From the NCBI GenBank assembly GCA_016702545.1, contig JADJDT010000034.1, positions 1 through 13,679 on the forward strand: a DNA stretch of 13,679 nt. Reading direction: 5' to 3'. The notes under the pieces are model-generated. The model saw nothing but the letters and a program-made list of their open reading frames with translations. It was not told where the DNA came from and ran no database searches. Numbering within the stretch: the first letter of the stretch is position 1; each line of letters opens with the position of its first letter. A program made the position numbers and the translations under genes. This document shows positions 8,355-13,679 of this stretch, one piece after another. The DNA comes from Pseudomonadota bacterium. Its GTDB lineage: Bacteria; Myxococcota_A; Polyangia; GCA-2747355.

Positions 8355-8833
8355 CCCTCCCCCCACATCTTGCGCGCGTACAGCGCGATGCAGATAGCGT
8401 CCGCTCGGCCGTCCAGCACGCGCCCGCGCGGAGTCCGCAGCGCGATGCCTGGCGCAGCCTCGGCCGCGACGACGAGCGCACGCTCCTTGGCGGTTGGGCC
8501 GCCCTTCACGCGGCGGCCCAGAATCGCGGGCTGCCACTCATGCGGTGCCACGAGGTGTGCTGCCGACCCTGCATATCCGGCCCACGCATCGACGACGCCG
8601 CGTATCCATCCGTATGCCTGACCGAGCGCGCAAGACGACACGACGCCCTGGCCGCCATAGGCGCGCTGGTGCTCGATGCAGACCACGACGACATCCCTGT
8701 TTCGCCATAGGATGGCGAGCATATCGGACACTGCTAGCGCACCCGCTGGACACTGGACCGGCATGTCGAGCGCGCAGACGACGGCGATGGCGCCACGAGC
8801 GCCTGGATCGATGCCAACCCAAGCGCTACTCAT
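8351..8833 (-). CDS. RuvC-like Holliday junction resolvase
   Basis: ATG 8833 (MSSAWVGIDPG) gives 160 residues, close to the size of bacterial and phage RuvC. The RNase H-like acidic residues are in place: Asp9 in WVGIDPGARGAIAV, Glu54 in VVVCIEHQRAYGGQG, and Asp141/Asp145 in DGRADAICIALYAR. PHEWQPAILG and GPTAKERAL (residues 97-120) match the conserved helical region before the last motif. RuvC-type enzymes cut four-way junctions symmetrically; phages use them to resolve recombination intermediates and trim branched DNA before packaging. It sits in an operon with an exonuclease and an SSB-like protein, and start and stop overlap both neighbours (ATGAGTAG upstream, ATGA downstream). Confidence 0.85.
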   Translation of the reverse strand: MSSAWVGIDPGARGAIAVVCALDMPVQCPAGALAVSDMLAILWRNRDVVVVCIEHQRAYGGQGVVSSCALGQAYGWIRGVVDAWAGYAGSAAHLVAPHEWQPAILGRRVKGGPTAKERALVVAAEAAPGIALRTPRGRVLDGRADAICIALYARKMWGEG

Positions 8834-8841
8834 CGGACCAC
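8825..8841 (-). repeat. 17-bp direct repeat at a gene junction, copy 1
   Basis: On the minus strand this reads GTGGTCCGATGAGTAGC. It encodes the end (WSDE, stop) of the coiled-coil protein and the start (MSS) of the RuvC-like gene. It is identical to 9042-9058. Confidence 0.85.
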
Positions 8842-9050
8842 TCGTTCCCAAGCTGCACCGGGGCCGCACCGTCGAGGGCGTCGAGCGCACGCTCGACTCG
8901 CTTAACGTTCTGCATAGCCTCATCCACCTCGGCGCGCCGCGACTTTAGCATGCGCTCGGCTTCGACCCTGCCGGTCACCGCCGTGTCAAGCCTCCACATC
9001 ATGCATACCAGCTCTGCCTCGAGGTCTGCCTTGGTGCGGCGGCTACTCAT
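8826..9050 (-). CDS. Small coiled-coil protein
   Basis: The protein has 74 residues from ATG 9050 (MSSRRTKADLEAELVCMMW). The whole chain up to residue 60 is a charged helix with heptad spacing (VEAERMLKSRRAEVDEAMQ, then VKRVERALDALDG), ending LGNEWSDE and TAG. No family recognised. The start overlaps the restored stop of the exonuclease and the stop overlaps the RuvC-like start, both in ATGAGTAG, so expression is coupled. It could be an accessory subunit of either enzyme. Confidence 0.65.
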   Translation of the reverse strand: MSSRRTKADLEAELVCMMWRLDTAVTGRVEAERMLKSRRAEVDEAMQNVKRVERALDALDGAAPVQLGNEWSDE

Positions 9051-9058
9051 CGGACCAC
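9042..9058 (-). repeat. 17-bp direct repeat at a gene junction, copy 2
   Basis: This is the same 17 bases as 8825-8841. Once the frame is corrected, it encodes WSDE and stop of the exonuclease plus MSS of the coiled-coil protein, the same peptide context as copy 1. Confidence 0.85.
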
Positions 9059-10152
9059 CCCCAGACGTCCGTTGCCTTCTTGCTGATCAGCCCCATCTCG
9101 CGCCGCACCTCCCACCAAGCGAGCGCCTCGGGCCGTGGTTAGCCCTCCGTCCATCAGCGCCCTCAGCACGCCCGTCTTGGTCGTCGCGGCCGTCGACCAC
9201 GCGCGGCCGTCGTCTGTCTCGCTGGCCAGCTCGGCGAGCAGCGCAGCGTGGTCGGAGATGACATCCCGCAGCCGCAGCGCATGCCCCCAGGTGCGCGCAC
9301 GGCCCGTATCCTCGACGGCGCCGCGGTCCTCCACCCACGCGCGGAGCTCCTTCTCAAGGCGGTCGAGCGCCGCCCTGGCGGGCCGTAGCACCATCGCGAC
9401 GCGACGGGCATCCTCGTCGGTAGCGATTACCGGCACGCCATCGTGATTGGTGATGGTCGCCAGCTCCGGTACGGCCTTGACGACGCCGGCGCAGTAGTGG
9501 CGGCAGTGCGTCCTGATGGGACAGTGCGTGCACGTAGCGCCACCCGCTGGCTCGCCGTGGTGCTCGACGTGCCACGCCACGGCGGCCTCGACGGTGATGC
9601 GGTTGTCGGCATCGTCGTCCTCGCTGCGCAGGTCGAGCACGTCGACGATGCCGGTGTCGAGCTGGACGCGCATGACGTAGGCGGGCATCCCGTACTTTTC
9701 GGATGCTAGGTAGGCATACGCGCGCATTTGTCGGTCATCGTAGATCGGCGGCAGCCCGCCGCATTGGCCTGTTTTCCAGTCGACGACGACGGCGAACGGT
9801 TCGTCGTCGTAATCCTCGCGGATGTCGATTGCATCGGCCGTACCGTGGAGCACCGCACCGTCAAACACTGCTGCCATGCTGACCTCTGAGCGCGTGGCCG
9901 GAGATCAACGGGCCGAGCATCGGAGGTCAGTCGCGCGAGCATCGCGTCTGCTGCGGCGACATACCCGAGGCTGCGGATGACCTCGTGGAGCGGGTCCTTC
10001 GGCCGCGCCTTGACGGCGGCCTCGATATCGGCGTGGATCTGCGTCCCGCGCGCCATGGCCTCGGACTGGCCAGCATCGCGCGGCAACGACTCAGACAGCG
10101 CGCCGAAGACGCCGCAGCGGCGGCCCAGCGAGCTTGCGCGTATCGCGATCAT
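9043..10152 (-). CDS. Cas4/RecB-like PD-(D/E)XK exonuclease with Fe-S cysteine motif (two apparent frameshifts)
   Basis: ATG 10152 (MIAIRASSLGRRC) follows GAAAGGTGG. Two frame changes restore a 370-codon gene: a missing base near 9898-9899 and an extra base near 9130-9140. With the second fixed, the C-terminus reads EALAWWEVRREMGL...VWGWSDE and ends TAG 9043. Recognised motifs in the restored chain: RGTQIHADIE (His40), GTADAID (Asp107), VVDWKTG (Asp125, Lys127), QMRAY (Gln142, Tyr146), and cysteines 208, 211 and 217 in TCTHCPIRTHC, with Cys13 near the start. One N-terminal plus three C-terminal cysteines is the Fe-S arrangement of Cas4 and AddB. Family members degrade or process DNA ends, and phages use them in recombination and replication. 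No CRISPR array or Cas gene is nearby, so a CRISPR role is not supported. Confidence 0.8.
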
Positions 10153-10169
10153 GGTGCACCACCTTTCAC

Positions 10170-10204
10170 GCCAGCCCACGCCGCGACTTGCAGCGTGGGC
10201 TGGC
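10170..10204 (-). other. Perfect 12-bp intercistronic hairpin between SSB-like and exonuclease genes
   Basis: GCCAGCCCACGC (10170-10181) is the exact reverse complement of GCGTGGGCTGGC (10193-10204), with an 11-base loop. It lies between the SSB-like stop (10213) and the exonuclease start (10152), just before the latter's binding site. No T-tract follows on the minus strand. A partial terminator, processing site or mRNA 3'-stabilising hairpin is likely, which would make SSB-like protein more abundant than downstream products. Confidence 0.65.
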
Positions 10205-10212
10205 AATCGCGC

Positions 10213-10653
10213 CTAGAAGGGGATGTTGTCGGTCTGGCTCAGGTCCTCGCGCGGCGTGACGGCCTGTGTCGGCGTCGGCGCAGGTGCGGGAGTCCCGCGA
10301 CGCGCGGCCCTCGGCGCGGCGGCGACCGGCTCAGCCCACGGCTCGATCCGCAGGCCGTCCACCTCGGCGCCGGCCGGGGTCTTGACCTTGTGCGTGGTGA
10401 CGAGGACTCGCTTGCCCTTCCACGCGCTTGTCTCTTCGCCGAATTCGCGAGCAAGTACCTTGAGATTCGTCTTGTTGAGCACCATCCCTTGATCCAAATC
10501 CTCGAAGTACACGACCGGCCGCGAATCAGTACCGCCCGTGTTCTTGTTCTCGAATTCCTCGATCTGGCAAATGTCGAGCGTCGCGAGCACGCGCTGGCCG
10601 ACCATGTCCTTTGCCGACAGGTACTTACCGCTGATGAGGTCTTTCACGTTCAT
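10213..10653 (-). CDS. Phage SSB-like single-stranded DNA-binding protein
   Basis: The protein has 146 residues from ATG 10653 with the binding site AAGGAGA. The start MNVKDLISGKYLSAKDM, the central VVYFEDLDQGMVLNKTNLKVLAREFGEE (the LNKTN core) and WKGKRVLVTTHKVKTPAG match a common phage family that acts as a single-stranded DNA-binding or replication accessory protein. After an Ala/Pro-rich linker (residues 108-135) it ends SQTDNIPF, close to the acidic DDIPF tip by which SSB proteins recruit partners. It is the first gene of the minus-strand operon, behind a good promoter, and is followed by a hairpin. The assignment rests on motif and tail recognition; the OB fold itself cannot be proven here. 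Confidence 0.8.
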   Translation of the reverse strand: MNVKDLISGKYLSAKDMVGQRVLATLDICQIEEFENKNTGGTDSRPVVYFEDLDQGMVLNKTNLKVLAREFGEETSAWKGKRVLVTTHKVKTPAGAEVDGLRIEPWAEPVAAAPRAARRGTPAPAPTPTQAVTPREDLSQTDNIPF

Positions 10654-10675
10654 GGCTACTCTCCTTGGTGTTTCG

Positions 10676-10692
10676 CGGCCCGGTATGGGCCG
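10676..10692 (-). other. Short hairpin at the 5' end of the SSB-like mRNA
   Basis: CGGCCC (10676-10681) and GGGCCG (10687-10692) form a six-pair GC stem with a five-base loop. It lies just downstream of the minus promoter's expected start point (about 10697) and before the SSB-like binding site. It may protect the mRNA 5' end or be a target for translational control. Confidence 0.4.
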
Positions 10693-10703
10693 TGTTACGT
10701 TCT

Positions 10704-10732
10704 GTTCTACGCGGAGCGGAGCGGCGTGTCAA
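10704..10732 (-). promoter_or_regulatory. Sigma70-type promoter for the minus-strand operon
   Basis: On the minus strand a perfect -35 TTGACA (10732-10727), a 17-base spacer and -10 TAGAAC (10709-10704, 4 of 6 matches to TATAAT) point toward the SSB-like gene. The -35 lies inside one arm of the shared inverted repeat. Confidence 0.6.
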
Positions 10733-10767
10733 GATTTATTTTCGCTGCATGACAATGCTTGACACGC
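10724..10767. promoter_or_regulatory. Inverted repeat operator candidate in the divergent promoter region
   Basis: GCGTGTCAAG (10724-10733) and CTTGACACGC (10758-10767) are exact reverse complements separated by 24 bases. The left arm covers the minus promoter's -35 and the right arm lies in the plus promoter's spacer. TGACA also occurs at 10750-10754, exactly ten bases (one helical turn) before the TGACA in the right arm (10760-10764). Phased short repeats like this suit dimeric ribbon-helix-helix repressors, and such a protein is encoded 40 bases away. Confidence 0.55.
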
Positions 10768-10777
10768 GTCCTATTAT
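10749..10777 (+). promoter_or_regulatory. Sigma70-type promoter for the regulator and primase-helicase
   Basis: -35 ATGACA (10749-10754, 5 of 6), a 17-base spacer and -10 TATTAT (10772-10777, 5 of 6) give an expected start near 10784, about 23 bases before ATG 10807. Confidence 0.6.
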
Positions 10778-10806
10778 AGCGTAGCTTCACAAGCGGAGGT
10801 GACGAA

Positions 10807-11010
10807 ATGGCTGCTACGAAAAAGTCAAATAAATCAACGATGGTGTGGGTGCGAATGGACCCGGCGCACGTTCGCGCGCTCGACAAGTGGCGGCGCACCA
10901 ACCGCCACCCGATGAGCGGGACAGAGCCGACGCGGAGCGAGGCCATCCGCGTGCTCGTATGCACGGGACTGGCGATGATTGAGGTGAGTGAAGCCGTCGA
11001 GGCGGCCTGA
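10807..11010 (+). CDS. Ribbon-helix-helix (Arc/CopG-type) DNA-binding regulator
   Basis: The protein has 67 residues from ATG 10807 with the strong binding site GGAGGTGA (10795-10802). A basic tail is followed by a strand (STMVWVRMDP, residues 10-19), helix A (AHVRALDKWRRTNR, 20-33) and helix B after a loop (TRSEAIRVLVCTGLAMIE, 42-59). That is the ribbon-helix-helix layout, whose paired strands enter the DNA major groove. It is the first gene after the divergent promoters, so autoregulation and control of the minus operon are likely. Its stop shares one base with the primase start (TGATG). Confidence 0.75.
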   Translation: MAATKKSNKSTMVWVRMDPAHVRALDKWRRTNRHPMSGTEPTRSEAIRVLVCTGLAMIEVSEAVEAA

Positions 11011-13276
11011 TGGCTGCGGACGCGGCGCGGACCGCCGCTGATTTCCTCGCGCTGTTCGGGGTCGGGCCAGACGATCCAGTCACATTCCAGTGCTTTGACG
11101 ACAGCTCGAAGAAGCGGCGCCACCTCGCGCGCGTAATCCACGCCACACTGGCGAGCTGCGCCGACCAGCTCGCGGCGCTCAACGCGATGGGCGCCGGTGT
11201 ATTCTGGACGTGTCAGCGTGCGACGGGGTAGGCCGCAAGCTGGCAAACTACCGCCACGCGCGCGCGGTGTGGGTGGACGTCGACAGGCCAGGGCTGGACT
11301 GGCTCGACGGCCAGCCAGAGCCGACCGCCGTGGTGCGCACGGCAGCGGGGCACCATGCGTACTGGCGCCTTGCGGACGGCGCGGACGTCGACGCGGCGGC
11401 ACTCACGTCGCTCTGCCGCCGGGCAGCGCAGGCGTGCGGCGGCGACGCGGCGGCGACCGATGCCGTGCGCGTGATGCGGCTGCCTGGGTACCGGCACCGC
11501 AAGGGTGAGCCGGTGGCCGTCGAGGTGGTGTCCAGCTCGTCGGCGACGTACGACTACGGCGACCTCGTCGCGGCGTGGCCGGAGGTGCTCGAGCGACCGG
11601 CCGACAAGCCCGTGGCGGTCGCTGCGCCGGTGGTGCGCGCAGCACCGAGCGGCGAGAGCACGCGCTATGGGCTGGCGGCGCTGGCGGCTGAAGAACGGCG
11701 GATAGCTGCGGCCCCTGTCGGCCAGCGCAACGTGGCGCTCAACCGGGCGGCATTCGCCGTCGGTCAGTTCGTGGCCGGCGGCGAGCTCGAGGCCGCCGCA
11801 ATCGACCGCGTGGCGGCCGTGGCGGTGGGGGCCGGGCTGTCGGCCGGCGAGGTGACTGCGACGGTGCGGTCAGCCGAGCGGGCCAGCGCGGCGCACCCAC
11901 GGCAGCGGCCCGAGCGGCCGGCGCTACCGGGCGGGGCTGGGCGGCCTGCGCTGCGGGTGGCGACGGAGCCCGTCGAGCCCGTCGAGCTGAGCGACGACGA
12001 GAAGCGCGCGGCCGAGCTGGCCCTGGCGCGCCAGGCGCTCCCGCTGCGGTGGCGCTACGGGCGCGACGGGATGACACTAATTCACGCCGTCGACCATGCG
12101 GCGGCAGCGGTTATACTAGCCAACGACCCGGAACTGCGCGGGAAAATCAGTTACGACAACTTCCGTGGCCAGCTCGTGACAACGGCCGAGCTGCCGAGCG
12201 GGCCGGGGCTGCTGCCGGTGGACGCTGGGGTGGTGGTGGACGACGGCGTCGAGGGTGCCATCCTGGGATGGATGTCGGCGGCATGGCCACAGGGCCGGTG
12301 GGACGTGTCTCACGTGCGGAGCGGGCTGCGGCAGATTTCGCGGCTGGTGCATCACGACACGCTGCACCAGTGGGCCATGGGCGCGGCCTCGGCGTGGGAC
12401 CGGGTTGACCGCCTCGGGACGGCCGCCGCGACCTACTTCGGCGCGCCAGGTGAAACGGCGCAACTGGCTGTAAGGCTGTGGTTTTTGAGCGCTGCGGCGA
12501 GGGCAATCTACCCTGGCGCGAAGGCTGACAGCGTGCTCGTGCTCACAGGGGCAGAGGGTGTGGGCAAGAGTACCACGGTGGAGGCGCTCTGCCCACGCGG
12601 GCAGTGGTTCTTGCGCGGGCTTCCGCCGCTCACGGGCGAGGAGTCGGCGCGATTCCTCAGCGGTAAATTCCTGGTAGAAATCGACGAGTTAGACGCATTC
12701 CGCAGGGCTGACGGCAATAGGGTCAAGGCGTTCCTGTCGCGGCCTACGGACAGCCTTAGGTGGATCTACGAACGGAATAGCGTAGACGTTCCGCGACGTT
12801 GCGCGATGGTCGTGACGCTCAACCCAGAGGCGGGCGGGTGGCTCACCGAGGCGATGGGGCTGCGGCGGTGGTACACGCTGCTGTGCGGGCGCTGCGAGCC
12901 CGCCAGGGCGGCAGCGGACGCGACGCAGCTATGGGGGCAGGCCATATCGGAGGTGCTCGCAGGCGCGTCCTGGTGGCCCACAGAGGCCGAGCGGGCGCGG
13001 CTGGCGCATGAGGCCGAGTACCACACCATCGGCGACTCGCTCCAGCCGTGGGTGGACGAGTGGCTGTCGGCGCCGGAGCGGCGGGGCCAGCCAGTGCAGA
13101 TCCTCGAGCTGCTGCGAGCGCTCGGCCACGAGCGGCACCAGATACGGCGGGGCGACGAGATGCGGGCGGCCGAGCTGCTGCGCGTGTCGGGGTATGTGCG
13201 CGTTCGCACCATGATCGACGGTCAGCGCGCGTGGCGGTGGGTGCCAGGCGCACAGGGGGCAGCCGATGATGAATAG
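11010..13276 (+). CDS. RepB-type primase fused to VapE-type helicase (one apparent frameshift)
   Basis: ATG 11010 is coupled to the regulator's stop. The frame changes near 11218-11222, where one base is missing. GAGVFWTCQ in the first frame continues as CDGVGRKLAN in the second, giving 756 codons. Residues 1-175 form a RepB/primase-polymerase domain: FLALFG, LNAMGAGVFW, the acidic pair in VWVDVD (Asp90, Asp92), GHHAYWR (115-120) and RVMRLPGYRHRKG (154-166). A helical linker (GQRNVALNRAAFAVGQFV) follows. The C-terminal part is a VapE-like P-loop ATPase: Walker A GAEGVGKST (about 514-522), Walker B FLVEIDELDAF (about 554-564), then RWIYERNSVDVPRRCAMV and LRRWYTLL. Such fusions prime and unwind DNA in phages and satellites. 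The winged-helix-like C-terminus (ILELLRALGHERHQIRRGD) may bind DNA or a loader. Confidence 0.85.
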
Positions 13277-13325
13277 GAATCGATCAATCGCTCATGTCGC
13301 TGCCCCGTGGGTGCCTGGTGGGGCT

Positions 13326-13346
13326 CAGGTAGGGATACAGGTAGGG
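13326..13346 (+). repeat. Direct repeat CAGGTAGGG, two copies
   Basis: The 9-mer occurs at 13326-13334 and 13338-13346, with a 12-base period, at the edge of the AT-rich stretch. Confidence 0.7.
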
Positions 13347-13375
13347 CATCTAAAAAGGTCATATGTTGAGCATGG

Positions 13376-13384
13376 TTATCCACT
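13376..13384 (+). promoter_or_regulatory. DnaA-box-like site
   Basis: TTATCCACT matches the DnaA box consensus TTATCCACA at eight of nine positions and lies inside the AT-rich stretch. Confidence 0.5.
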
Positions 13385-13418
13385 ATTACCCTCTATACCT
13401 CTAAGAAATACACAACAT

Positions 13419-13460
13419 ACCCCCAGGGGCTCTACGTATGCGCTACACGCTGGGGGTTTT
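13419..13460 (+). terminator. Terminator-like hairpin
   Basis: ACCCCCAG (13419-13426) pairs exactly with CTGGGGGT (13450-13457), whose last T begins TTTT (13457-13460). The 23-base loop is long for an intrinsic terminator. It would end transcription of the regulator-primase operon. Confidence 0.5.
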
Positions 13461-13476
13461 GGTCATCTCGTTTTCA

Positions 13477-13579
13477 GGGGGCAATGGGGGCAATTTGGGC
13501 TAACTAGTTGGTACAAAAGACGAATGCGACTGCCCTACCACGAAAAAGACGGGGGGCATCAAGGGGGCAGTGGGGCATT
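13477..13579 (+). repeat. Iteron-like G-rich repeats GGGGGCA(A/T/G)
   Basis: GGGGGCAAT occurs in tandem at 13477-13485 and 13486-13494, with related copies GGGGGCATC (13552-13560), GGGGGCAGT (13563-13571) and GGGGCATT (13572-13579). They could be initiator binding iterons or form G-quadruplexes. Confidence 0.55.
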
Positions 13580-13613
13580 CACTGGCCGGCTGTGGCGGCA
13601 GAGGAGGCGACCA

Positions 13614-13679
13614 ATGAGCAAGACAGAGCATCTCATCCTGTGGGCCGACGGAAGCTTCGACCGGTGCGCGACGGTCGCG
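13614..13679 (+). CDS. 5' end of an unknown gene
   Basis: ATG 13614 follows a strong binding site (GAGGAGG, 13600-13606). The 22 visible codons read MSKTEHLILWADGSFDRCAT and continue past the window. No function can be assigned. The same frame is open back to ATG 13266, but this start is preferred for its binding site and normal composition. Confidence 0.6.
   Translation, partial: MSKTEHLILWADGSFDRCATVA

Larger units (their letters stand above)
13277..13613. other. Non-coding, AT-richer region; putative phage replication origin
   Basis: No convincing gene lies here. Of the 80 bases at 13341-13420 only 30 are G or C, against a GC-rich surround. It holds a near-consensus DnaA box, two short direct-repeat families, a terminator-like hairpin and the leader of the next gene. 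It lies directly behind the primase-helicase gene, a common origin position in phages. The origin call is inference. Confidence 0.5.

Noticed and set aside
9047..9877. ATG 9877 as the start, and TGA 9047 as the end, of the exonuclease
   Set aside because: The upstream frame carries the expected RRC and GTQIH motifs, and the other frame at the 3' end gives a better C-terminus with the WSDE/ATGAGTAG junction.
297..9877. Many long antisense and off-frame open readings
   Set aside because: They are Arg/Ala/Pro-rich shadows expected in GC-rich DNA, overlap genes with recognisable motifs, and lack ribosome binding sites.
9043..10152. CRISPR adaptation role for the Cas4-like protein
   Set aside because: No CRISPR repeats and no Cas1 or Cas2 are present; Cas4-like exonucleases are common in phages without CRISPR.
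10759..10787. TTGACA at 10759-10764 as the plus-strand -35
   Set aside because: At 17-base spacing the -10 would be TAGCTT, a poor match. ATGACA at 10749 with TATTAT at 10772 fits better. The TTGACA is better explained as an operator arm.
11210..13276. GTG 11210 as an independent start of the primase-helicase
   Set aside because: The preceding 70 residues (FLALFG, LNAMGAGVFW) are the conserved beginning of the same primase domain, so this is a frame break, not a gene start.
13266..13679. Continuous open frame from ATG 13266, overlapping the primase stop, to the window end
   Set aside because: It has a G-rich site six bases upstream, but its product is Gly/His/Arg-rich with no recognisable fold. 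The region is AT-rich with repeats and a hairpin, and a much better start exists at 13614 in the same frame.

Overview
The window looks like part of the genome of a tailed bacteriophage or prophage with high GC content. Genes are tightly packed and mostly overlap by ATGA, GTGA or TGATG junctions. A lysis cassette (a membrane protein, a lipobox-bearing segment and an M15 peptidase) and a RepB-type primase/VapE-type helicase are recognisable. The lipobox suggests a Gram-negative host. No terminase, capsid, portal, integrase or tRNA gene is visible, so lifestyle and taxonomy cannot be fixed.

Layout. (1) Positions 1-7554, plus strand, late region: the end of an unknown gene, a long alanine-rich protein with membrane-like segments (possible internal virion/ejection protein), a small beta-rich protein, a LamG-like protein, a cysteine-rich beta-helix protein with a signal peptide, a 201-residue protein carrying a PHVH motif, two small proteins (one with a membrane segment and coiled coil), a holin-like/lipoprotein-like gene, another small protein and an M15 peptidase endolysin. 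(2) Positions 7555-7630: a very GC-rich palindrome between convergent genes. (3) Positions 7631-10653, minus strand, nucleic-acid metabolism operon, in transcription order: SSB-like protein, Cas4/RecB-like exonuclease with an Fe-S cysteine motif, small coiled-coil protein, RuvC-like resolvase, tiny acidic protein, MazG/Nmad1-like protein. (4) Positions 10654-10806: divergent promoters sharing an inverted repeat. (5) Positions 10807-13276, plus strand: a ribbon-helix-helix regulator and a primase-helicase. (6) Positions 13277-13613: an AT-richer non-coding stretch with a near-consensus DnaA box, short repeats and a terminator-like hairpin, a good replication-origin candidate. (7) From 13614: the start of another gene.

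Five long genes (53-2313, 3514-4832, 6045-6681, 9043-10152 and 11010-13276) are each broken by one to four single-base frame changes, eleven in all. The protein sequence resumes correctly in another frame each time, often at short runs of identical bases, and every corrected gene length is a multiple of three. I read this as uncorrected indel errors in the assembly, not gene decay, and give restored spans.

Likely logic: the divergent promoter region sets early expression of replication genes (primase-helicase to the right) and recombination genes (SSB, exonuclease and resolvase to the left), with the ribbon-helix-helix protein as probable regulator. The left-hand block supplies virion parts, a possibly secreted beta-helix protein and lysis functions.
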